A stretch of DNA of 64,000 bases from Gnomoniopsis sp. IMI 355080. Its lineage: Eukaryota; Ascomycota; Sordariomycetes; Diaporthales; Gnomoniaceae. The translations under genes were made by a program, and so were the position numbers. Shown in pieces: positions 55,498-64,000 of the stretch (positions are counted from its first letter, which is position 1; each line of letters begins with the position of its first letter). The stretch covers positions 1 to 64,000 of the forward strand of contig JAPEVC010000132.1 of the NCBI GenBank assembly GCA_027946555.1, written 5' to 3'. The notes below the pieces were generated by a model that was given only the letters and a program-made list of their open reading frames with translations, ran no database searches and was not told the origin of the DNA.

Positions 55498-57935
55498 AGT
55501 AGTGAGCAGGCGACAGTGTCACATGAATATTTTGGATTTGGGATTAGGCTTGCGTAATACCCTCCTTGTTATAACCTGGAAGTTGACTGTGCCATCTGTT
55601 TACGAGGGTCAACGAAAGCAATGCTCAGTGTATATATATGAAAGCATGAAACGAATGACGGTACAGTCTTCACATGGTCAATTGCATGTGATCAAAATGT
55701 TGCGTGCTCATGATGCGAAGCCACTCGTCACCTTGCCCGAAGTGCACGCCAGCAGGTGCCAGTGAGTGGGTTGGCCAGGTGGGCACTCTGGAAGGTGAAT
55801 ATGTCCACGGGTGGGCACCAGCACAAGTTAGAGCATGCTCTTTTCTGAATGCCTGGGCGAAATTGCTATTGATTAGTACGAGATAAAGTATCAAACCGTT
55901 CTCACTCACACAAGCTCAGTGCTCACCTTGGTACTGTGGGCAGGAGTAATGGACCACCTGCACTTGACGGACCTCATCAGAGGCCGTCAAGGTGATATCA
56001 GTACTTGATTTTTCTTAACCGGATAACAATCGACGCACTTTCATCTTCATCTTCATCAGGACCTTCTTCTCGTACCTGTGACCGTATCTTCTTTCCGTAC
56101 ACAGCCAAGGTGTTTCGCACGAGAAATGATCAAGCCTGTGAGATGTGAAACCGAACCCGTCTTTTCGAGTCATGAATTGTTCCTACAAAAACCAACCGTT
56201 AAGTCATCGAAAATGCTTTGCCATTCTTCCCTTCCTCCCTCCAAGTTACTTCACGCCTTGCATTCATTGTCTTAAACTCAACCCGAGTCCTGAAGTACAG
56301 AGCATCATGCGTCCCACGCAACAGGACCTGCTCATACCCAGACCTTGGCTTCGTCTCCAGGCTGCATTAGAGTTTCTGCTTGGCATTTCACAACCATTTC
56401 AAAAGCTGCATGTTCTCGCCCGGATCTTCTACCCGTTTCAATGTAGAGCTTGTGGATATCTTTGATGAACAATTCCCTATGAAGCGTATCCTCTTCAATT
56501 CTTCGACTGCGCAAAGATGTTGTGCTCGAGAAGATTTCAATTTGCCGGCTTGGACCCGCTCGTCCAGGAGCTTGATCTTTTCATCCAATTCAGCTTCGCT
56601 ATCACACAGCCAATGGCATCCTGAGACCTTGATCTCGAGCATCCTCTTGCTGCCTCATGAGTCATCTGGATGTCCATGCGCTTGTTGTCGTCCATGACTT
56701 ACCCAAGCTCCTGTTGGCCGAGAATCTGTCAGGATCGTAGTGAGTGCCATAATCGCTGTACCGGTTGTAGACCTTGTCTCTTGCAACCACTGAGCTTGCC
56801 AAACTGACGGGCTCAACAATGGACACACAAACACACGCGCGCTTCGAAGTCACACGTCTGATCAACTCCCTCAACAGCTGCATGGTGAGTATGGACTGTT
56901 GTTGGCTTATGCGGAAGTGATAGTGGCCATTGCTCTCCAGGTCCCAGGACCTTCTTCTAGAACTGAGATTGTGTTGGTCTCTGGCAAAGGCATCAATGAG
57001 TCCTATCCGCGGGCCATTAATGTCTCGACGATCAATAGAAAATAGTGTACAGACTGCACGATACCCTCAAAACTAAACCAATTGGCACTTACCCTAATGA
57101 TTTCTCGGCCACATTCACATGATGGAGCAGGCGAACATGATGGGGCCCAAGCCAGAAGAAAAAACACGATATACGTTCCCAAGTGTCAGTTTGTCACGAA
57201 GCGTTGCTGCGTTATGTCTCATCTGGAATTCCTAGAAGCTTGCTTCGAGGACAGAAATATGGGTTGGCACCATTGGGATGAAGCCTCTTGCCCTCTGAGA
57301 CAGGAGTATGACCAAATGAAAGAACATTGTCACCACCTAAAAGCTGATGCGAATGAATCAACAGTGGATGCAAGCAGATTTCACTGGGATTCAAATTGCA
57401 TGGTCTCTGCGACTTCAAACGGGACATCGAAAATCATAATATGGCTGAATTGAGTTACGAAGTCTGTTGCGAACCAATGAGAGAGCAGGTATTTGGCCAT
57501 TGATGGACGTGAATACAGTTCATAGCTTTGTAATTCCTTGGTTTCAGGAACAAGGCTTAAACCTTTGCCTAGCATTAATGAATGCAGCATAGTCACATCT
57601 GGGCTGTTTGGTGATAAGGTGTGTGATCGGCTTTACTGTTTCGGGAACCGGTCGATCCCAGGTTTCCATGGCGCGACAGATGCCTTTGTACCTGTCAAAC
57701 AGCAAATATGCTTTTTGAATATTCAGATATTGTTATGGTCGCGGGCAATCCCCAGATGATGATCGAATCTGAGTTCCTTGGCGCTTTCGGGACTGTTTGG
57801 CAGCCGTTCCGTGACGCAGTTTAAATACAACGACCCCTTCCAAAGGCAGCAGAGAGAAAGATGTTGGAATCCATTGCGTCAGTATCCTCGATTTTTTCTT
57901 TTTTTGATTTCGTTGTCACTCAGAGAGAAGACAAG
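55498..57935. other. 2.4-kb region without a supported gene
   Basis: No coding sequence was recognised on either strand. Open frames of 60-120 codons at 55.7, 56.4 and 57.1 kb lack family resemblance and splice partners. Confidence 0.5.
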
Positions 57936-58921
57936 ATGGTTCAGAAATATGTTCTGGCAGCGGTGTTGATCGCCTCAGTCAGCTGCCTCCCGGGAGACCC
58001 TCCGGGAAACGAATTTATGCCTCCAGGATTGACTGATCGTGAGTGAATGAAGCGCTGGAGACGCTAAGTTGACGCAGGCAAACTGCTTTCAAGGTGCTGA
58101 GAGATACTTTATAGAGCGCAGTCCCTGTCCGTACTTGAATACTCTTGCGAACCACGGATTCATTAAAAGGAGCGGCGTTGCTGTTAACCGGAGTGAAGTC
58201 AACAATGCTTTCGACGTAGTCTTCAATATGGATCCTATGATCTCGGACTCAATCTTTACGGCTGCACTTGCAGGGACGACATCATCGATACCGGACACAA
58301 TTAATTACGTTGACCTCAATCAACATGGGCGTGAGTTGTACCATGATTCAAGAACCTGAGATGCGATCTCAGCGGTGCTAAATTGTAATCGCAGTCATTG
58401 AGCACGACGGATCTCTCTCACGTGACGATGCAGCTGTCGGCAATAACTTTCAATTCAACCAGACTATCTGGAACGAGATGACCATGTTCTTCACCACTCC
58501 TCAAATCTCGATAGAACAAATGGCTACGGCGCGAGTGGGCCGCCTCAACCGTCAACGAGCGGCCAACCCAGTGTTCGCCTTCGACGACAAAGTGGCTATG
58601 ACGAGTCTTGGAGAAACTTCGCTGGTATTGATGACATTTTCCAACGGGAGCATCGACGGTGGTGCGAGTCGCCAACAAGTGGACACGTTTTTCACCCAAG
58701 AGAGGTTGCCTTTCGATCAGGGCTTCACGGTCCCGACTACAAGGATTACAGCAGACAGAGTGCAGGCTATGGGCCAGAAAATCACGAATGCGACAGGCGC
58801 CAATGCGACAACAAATGGCACAGGTACCGCAACCGGCTTATCTTCTGCTGGGTCGCATGTCGAGTTCAATCTGGCGGTATGGGTAATGACACTCGCTGGT
58901 TTCGGTTGGATGTTGCTATAA
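57936..58921 (+). CDS. Heme-thiolate haloperoxidase (peroxidase family 2, chloroperoxidase-like)
   Basis: The exons are 57936-58038, 58115-58330 and 58395-58921, with introns of 76 and 64 nt. They encode 281 aa. The signal peptide (MVQKYVLAAVLIASVSC) leads, across the first splice, to RSPCPYLNTLANHGFIKRSG, the family signature whose cysteine (C39) is the proximal heme ligand. The second splice creates the LIEHDGSLSRDD block with the Glu-His-Asp residues of the distal site (E109, H110, D111). After FFTTPQISIEQMATARVGRL, several NxT/NxS sites suggest glycosylation. The C-terminus is a hydrophobic segment (VEFNLAVWVMTLAGFGWMLL) resembling a GPI-attachment or membrane tail. The enzyme should act at the cell surface on peroxide-dependent halogenation or oxygenation. 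The substrate is unknown. Confidence 0.88.
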
Positions 58922-60544
58922 TGGTGCTAAATAATGTTACTAAATAATGTTCCTGGAAAGTCATAGACCGTGACCAGATTGTAGTATATTGTGGGATAAT
59001 TTTATTCATAATTTCGATATGAAGTGTCGGACCGCAAGCTGTTCTGATTCCGAGGCCTTTGGTATCTCGTTACATATTTTATTATCCTCATACGCGCGCT
59101 TGAAGCGGCATTACAGCGCCACTGTTGAAACCGACAATACCCTCCGCGATGTAAGACGACGGCAAATCCGTGGAAGAAATCGATACTCGGCGTCCTATGA
59201 TGCCGTCGCCACCAACTTGAAGGAGCAGATCCTGTGTCAACTTCGAATATGTCGTACTGCTAGATTTTGAGTCTCGATTGGGAAGCTTGGGTAATGTGAA
59301 TCGTTTGAGATGTGTGCAACTTGTTGATGGGACGGTCAAATCCCCAGTTGAGCTGTGCATAGAGCCCCAAATTCAGCAAGAATGCACACGGTTCGAGTGA
59401 TACATAATTTCACTCACAAGATAGTGAGGACCAGCCCGCTGTGGTGGGACTCTATTCCTCTGGGAGTGAAGCTGATATGAGTGGCTATTGGACTCTTGTG
59501 GTCCGTTTCGTTGAAGAAAATCACCTGCCCCGACAGGTCCGACGTGTCATCTGCAGGTGTTGAAGAGCAATTCAAGACTGCAAGAGCCCCATATCTTCGA
59601 GTATCGTGCAGGTCTTGTTCACTCCCGCAACACATTATCGCTACTATATCGAGGTATAAAGTGAGGGTTCGAATATCAAAGTGAGTTCCGATCCAAAAGG
59701 AAGAGTGCAGGAGAAGCAACTTGTGAACAATGGGCAGAATAGACCCGGGACTTCAGCTCGAATTGTGAGCGTTTAAATACAGGGCTAGTGGGTTAGACCG
59801 GAAATGTTCCAGAGGTATAATACTTGCTCATCTTGGCCTCGGAATAGAAAGTGGACTCATGATTCTGCACGTCATGTAGACACTGGTGGAAACTGCCTCA
59901 AAATTGCATGTTAAACGGTCAGCTGGGTCAAGCAAGGGACTCAGGAGAACATCGTGCGTACCCACTCCAATGTTGTATAACAAATACTGGCCCTCCAAGA
60001 ACTCATGAATATGCGGGCCAACGTTGTACACATGCAAGTCAATGCTCTGGTATTGAGCAAGTTGCTTCCAAGTGAGCAAGTTTTGCTTTGTGGCGGCGCC
60101 GCGGTCGAAATGAGCCTGATAAGGGAGTACTTGAGATGATGGCAAAACATACCAAAGTTTGTCATTCCGGCGGTATCCACTATCACTTAGAAACCGCCAT
60201 TGTCCAGATTCAACTCGCCAGTGTGAGAATCCCCTCAAGGTTCTCAAGACCATCAAGGTACTTGAGAGGTCACAGTAAGCAAACTCTAAGGTCCTGGCCT
60301 TAATTGGTTCGTTGCTTTCTACCGAACTGATATAGCACCTCGATTGGATCTCCGCCATTGCTTCGTCTTTTCCAATTTCACCTACGTTGCTGTCCTGACA
60401 CCAAACACCTTAGGATTGTGTTTCTGTTGGCCTTTTCATTAATTTCCATCTCGTGTCACGCCGAGGTTTCTCAGTATTCTCTCCTGGGATAAAGTTAAAT
60501 ATTGACAAGACTCGATAGCAACAAGTGCTACTTACCTAGTCAAA
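58922..60544. other. Unresolved interval, possible degraded minus-strand gene
   Basis: Open frames on the minus strand at 60358-59828, 59719-59414 and 59360-59088 look partly protein-like. One contains a PHIHEF sequence and a downstream GIIGRRVSI block, faintly like cell-surface copper superoxide dismutases. I could not build a continuous in-phase model and several stops intervene. It may be a decayed gene or chance open frames. Confidence 0.25.
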
Positions 60545-61263
60545 ATGGCCGCAGAAAAATACTCTCTGCCGAAGCTGCCCTACGCATACGATGCCCTTGA
60601 ACCAAGCATCTCGAAGCAGATTATGGAAATGCACCATTCTAAACACCATCAAACCTATGTCACAAACCTGAACAAGGCGGTCAAAGCTCTCGCCGAAGCC
60701 GTCGAATCCAACGACATCGACGCGCAAATTTCCCTCCAGCCAGCCATCAATTTCCACGGTGGTGGCCACATCAACCACAGCTTATTCTGGGAAAATCTGA
60801 CCCCGGCTTCCAGCCCTGAAGCGCGTCCCGAGGCAGCCAGACAGTTGCTGGCTGAGATCGAACATACTTGGGGCAGCCTGCCTAAATTTCAAGAAGCATT
60901 CACTGCTAAGCTGTTGGCAATTCAGGGCAGTGGTTGGGGATGGCTTGTGAAGGTTGAGGGTAAAAGCCAGCTACAGATACTCACTACCAAAGACCAAGAC
61001 CCCGTGCCTAACGCTTTCGTGCCGGTATTCGGGGTGGATATGTGGGAACATGCATACTATCTTCAGGTAAGTGATGGCTTGGATTTTGCTGGTTCCTTTC
61101 CCCATCAAGGCGAATTGCTAAGACTATTCCTTCCTAGTACCTAAACGGCAAGGGTGCTTATGTGGAGAACATTTGGAAGATCATCAACTGGGACACAGCG
61201 GAGAAGAGGTTCTTGGGTGGGCGTGCAGATGCGTTCCAGTTATTGCGAGCTTCCTTGTCTTGA
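60545..61263 (+). CDS. Manganese superoxide dismutase, cytosolic type
   Basis: Exon 1 (60545-61066) and exon 2 (61138-61263) flank a 71-nt intron (GTAAGT...TCCTAG). They encode 215 aa. The protein starts directly with MAAEKYSLPKLPYAYDALEP, with no mitochondrial presequence, so it is probably cytosolic (or peroxisomal). Metal ligands are in place: H30 in HHSKHHQTYV, H78 in GGGHINHSLFW, and D165 and H169 in DMWEHAY. The GSGWGWL segment, with the INFHGGGH context, favours manganese over iron. The splice recreates YYLQYLNGKGAYVENIWKIINW, the expected C-terminal helix. It converts superoxide to peroxide and oxygen. The sequence ends in ASL, which is not a canonical peroxisomal signal. Confidence 0.93.
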
Positions 61264-61771
61264 CTAGCTGCCAGCAGTTCCGGCCCTCGTTTGTAGAGAC
61301 CTACCAAGAAGCTTCAGCTGGGGATCGAAGAAATGAGGTACAGGCTTGGATAGCCTAGCCTATCTACTAGGTAGCATGGCCGTAGAGAGGCCACAACCCA
61401 AGTATGTGTCTGGCGATAACGAAGGCATTACTTGAGATAGCAAGGATAAAGCCCATAAAAGATTATGAATAACTTGATATTAAAGCATGTGCCATGACTG
61501 AACATCCCAATCCCGGCTTCAATTGTGTGTGAGTGGGCGAGGTTCCACCATAATGTCTGAAGGAGGCATCGGCGAAATCGGTGCCGTTTCGGCAGGTCGG
61601 GGGTGAGCTTGCCCAGTTGGCCTGGAACTTCCACTTGCAATGCTGGGCGGCACTCATAATACCTACCAGCCAGTCAAGGTGCCAGGCCACAGCGAGTGCG
61701 TCCGAGCAAATAAAATCCGCATTCGCAACGCTGTTGACGCCGAGATCTACGCCATATCAGAGCTTGTGAGG
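61264..61771. other. Short intergenic region
   Basis: About 500 bp lies between the SOD stop and the chosen start of the 2H-phosphoesterase gene. An in-frame ATG at 61640 lies within it and would extend that protein by 44 residues. Confidence 0.4.
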
Positions 61772-63250
61772 ATGAGTTCCGCTCTCGAGTCAACGGATGC
61801 AAGAAACAAGCTCGAAGACCTCTCAGGGGTCAAAATACAGCCAGGAGAGAACCCTTACAAGGCTCTGATAGCGGCCTGCAATGATGACCCGGTAAGCATG
61901 TTCCAGAGGTTTCAGTCTTGGAAAAGTGTGTTTGGTCTGGAGCTGCTCTTGCGAGATTACCGGCAAGGTGGAGATGAGAGGAACGAACAGTAACAGCCGT
62001 GGGGAGGCGGTCAATGGAAGCGATTACCAACATTGTTGTCACATAAAAGGTGGCCTTGCCTCCTCGGTAGCTAGCCCATGCGCGACAGCATCTCATGTGG
62101 CGGATTTCTTGATATGATAACAGTTCACAAGATAGTTCCCTCTGGAGTGAGCCCACAACACTCTTCTGTTCGTTGGGAAAGGGAGCGGATAAATGGCATG
62201 CAGGACGCGGATGATCATGGGGCTCGCACTGCTCTCCTTCGTATGACCAAAGGCTAACAGACGAAGCAGAGAGAAATCCAATCGTTGTATTCGACGCATC
62301 GAATAACGCGAAATTCCCAGCAAAAAGAAAAATTCGTGTCGCCCGAGTTCAAAGAGGTCCTCATCGACCCCTTCCTCCTAAGACTGGAGAATCCAGGCCT
62401 GGAGCCAGGCTTCACAGATCCACGGAACTGTATGGTCTTCTGGGCAAGGCCGCCGGATCATATTGTTCAGCTGGCTACTCACCTCCAGTCGCTGCTGAAG
62501 AAAGTCGCCCCGAGTACGCAGATTCTTTTTTGCACTATCCTTAATATCTTTATTTAAGTCTGGTGCGGCCTACCGGGCCTTTGCCAAATGCCAAGCACTT
62601 CAAAGTTCATAGTCCCAGCGAAGCTGATCAAAGGTGTGTTCACAGACATCTGGCTTATGCCACCGCACCGCATGCACCTCACGACCCTCGAGGTGACACA
62701 CTCTCGCACGCCCGAGGCGATCAAGTCCCTGGTCACGCAGATGCGACCGTCCCTTCCGTCGCTCACGAACTTCACCTTCACCCACCGCTCCCGGCTCGTC
62801 AAGCCCATGATATCGTATGACCTCGCCGCCTTCGCGGTATCTTTCCTGCCCGCGTCCGGAGAGCCTGTGACTTCGCCGCCACCATCTGCAGATGTCCAAG
62901 CTCACCACGACAACAATGACGCTTATACTTACCACCATCTTCGTAAAGAAGTGTTCGACCTCGCCAAGACGGCGGGCGTGGAGATCGAATCGCGGTACGT
63001 TGTGCCGAGCGCGCATATCACCCTGGGAAGGTATCTTACGCAGGAGGATCACATGACAGCGGAGCAGCGGGAAAAGTGGGTGAGAGCGATTGATGAAGTC
63101 AACGCTTGGTTGGAAAGGGAGGTGTGGGATCGGGAAGACGGAGACTTTGTGGGGGAATGGATTGTGGGCCACGAGAAGGGGTTGGATGCGAGAGTCGGGA
63201 CGCTTTGGTATGGCGGTGGCAGGACCATCGCGATGGGCGAAGGCTTCTGA
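61772..63250 (+). CDS. 2H-phosphoesterase (2'-5' RNA ligase / cyclic phosphodiesterase-like)
   Basis: The exons are 61772-61891, 62270-62513 and 62646-63250, with introns of 378 and 132 nt. They are in phase throughout and encode 322 aa. Exon 1 gives LEDLSGV..NPYKALIAACNDDP. It is spliced to REIQSLYSTHRITRNSQQK, then EPGFTDPRNCMVFWARPP, and across the second intron to NIWLMPPHRMHLTTLEVTHS. The two H-x-T motifs that define the 2H superfamily are HLT (residues 132-134) and HIT (245-247), the latter in SAHITLGRY. This matches a widespread uncharacterised fungal family related to LigT and AKAP7-like phosphoesterases. The substrate is probably a cyclic phosphate or 2'-5' linkage. The first intron is unusually long, with a good CTAAC branch 12 nt before its CAG. 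The start could also be at 61640. Confidence 0.82.
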
Positions 63251-63849
63251 GAGTGGCTATTAAACAACGGGCGTTGAATTTGGCGTATCGTCGGCACAGG
63301 GCAACTAGACAGGCATTCAGCATTTGATAAACACTTCCAAGATGGCAGTACAGGTCTCGGCCGCGTGTGCGTCCACCTCTGCCAAATCTCAAAAGCATCC
63401 AGGTATTCCAGTGTGGGTGGTGGTTCTGAGCCATGGTATTCAAGCGCCCAGTCATCACTTCGTACCAGACTCAACCCCGGATTGATTGACTTGTCTCTTT
63501 GATTGTCTCTTCTTGGCTGCATTCATGAGGCCGCGACCCCGTCAAGGGCGCGGAGGACCTTTCATCGTCACATCGGGCTTCCAAGCTGAGATCAGTACCA
63601 CAAGGAACTGTATTCGATCTTCCCTATGTACCGAAGCCGCCTCACAACCACCGCGAGGACCCGAAAGCAGGCAATGCACGCATTTTTATCCTTGCGCCGA
63701 AGGACCCGTCCGTAATGACCACCGTCTGCCGTTGATGTGAAGGTAGAGAAAGGTTCGTGAGAATGGTGTCGTACGTGTTTTCGCCGCCGCAGACCAGAAG
63801 ATATTGATGACCAAAGACAAAAGCAAGCAGCCCCTCCGTATCTCCCCGC
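63251..63849. other. Convergent intergenic region
   Basis: This is the 3' spacer between the 2H-phosphoesterase (+) and the ribosomal protein gene (-). No coding sequence was recognised. Confidence 0.5.
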
Positions 63850-64000
63850 TTAGAAGACAAGAGCCGCACCCTTGGTCTTCTTGTCACCACCCAGCTCGAA
63901 GTGCTTGCAACGCTTCAGGGCCAATTGCAGCTTGGTCTTGCATGAAGAGCACTCGAGACGAAGCACGACCTTCTTGGTAGTCTTGGCTTTCTTATGGAAG
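63850..64000 (-). CDS. RPL42: 60S ribosomal protein eL42 (L44/L36a), 3' part
   Basis: The minus strand from 64000 encodes FHKKAKTTKKVVLRLECSSCK followed by LALKRCKHFELGGDKKTKG and a final ALVF, stopping at 63850. These are the last 49 codons of eukaryotic eL42. The CSSC pair is the second half of its zinc ribbon. The protein sits at the tRNA exit site of the large subunit. The 5' exons and the proline/glutamine position associated with cycloheximide sensitivity lie just beyond the window edge. Confidence 0.95.
   Translation of the reverse strand, partial: FHKKAKTTKKVVLRLECSSCKTKLQLALKRCKHFELGGDKKTKGAALVF

Noticed and set aside
57082..57453. 123-codon plus-strand open frame with several Cys and His
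   Set aside because: No signal peptide, no repeating zinc-finger spacing and no splice partners.

Overview
This is a stretch of nuclear chromosome from a filamentous ascomycete (Pezizomycotina). The evidence is short spliceosomal introns (mostly 51-175 nt, with GTAAGT/GTATGT/GTGAGT donors and frequent CTAAC branch points) and gene families typical of that group: a HET-domain protein, two PTH11-type receptors (one with a CFEM domain), DAL5-type (ACS) MFS transporters and a haloperoxidase. I cannot place it to class or genus. No tRNA, rRNA, CRISPR array or intact transposon was recognised. All exon models were built by hand from splice signals and reading phase.

Layout. 1-4.7 kb: AT-rich, apparently gene-free, with a cluster of a perfect palindromic decamer. 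4.7-7.8 kb: a HET-domain ORF followed in another frame by an ankyrin ORF, probably one HET-ankyrin gene. 8.2-9.6 kb: peroxisomal FAD amine oxidase (-). 10.9-11.9 kb: M50-like membrane metallopeptidase (+). 12.7-14.4 kb: CFEM/PTH11-like receptor (-). 15.6-17.9 kb: ACS-family MFS transporter (-, 8 exons). 18.7-19.3 kb: PC4/Sub1 coactivator (-), divergent from a PXA-PX-Nexin_C sorting nexin at 20.1-23.4 kb (+). 25.6-27.6 kb: amino acid/choline-type permease (+). 28.1-29.4 kb: secreted fruit-body-specific/Apple-like protein interrupted by an in-frame stop (-). 30.5-32.2 kb: sugar transporter (+). 33.0-35.9 kb: splicing factor Prp6 (+). 36.2-36.8 kb: small calcofluor-white-hypersensitive-type protein (-). 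38.6-40.8 kb: disordered protein of unknown function carrying a perfect inverted repeat inside its coding sequence (+). 41.5-41.8 kb: small basic conserved protein (-).

42.7-44.7 kb: second PTH11-like receptor (-). 45.7-47.0 kb: decayed MFS transporter (-). 47.1-48.3 kb: pectin methylesterase (-). 49.5-51.2 kb: second ACS-family transporter (-). 51.2-54.7 kb: mostly non-coding, with a possible membrane-protein remnant. 54.8-55.5 kb: Ser/Thr-rich GPI-type wall protein (+). 57.9-58.9 kb: heme-thiolate haloperoxidase with a hydrophobic C-tail (+). 60.5-61.3 kb: cytosolic-type Mn superoxide dismutase (+). 61.8-63.3 kb: 2H-phosphoesterase (+). 63.85 kb to the end: the 3' part of ribosomal protein eL42 (-).

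Conserved housekeeping genes (Sub1, the sorting nexin, Prp6, SOD, eL42) alternate with environment-facing accessory genes (transporters, receptors, pectinesterase, haloperoxidase, HET). I see no biosynthetic cluster with a backbone enzyme and no clear multi-gene novel system. The observations most worth checking are the split HET-ankyrin gene with a 4-bp tandem repeat at the break, the exonic perfect hairpin, the palindromic decamer over-representation, and the two decayed genes.
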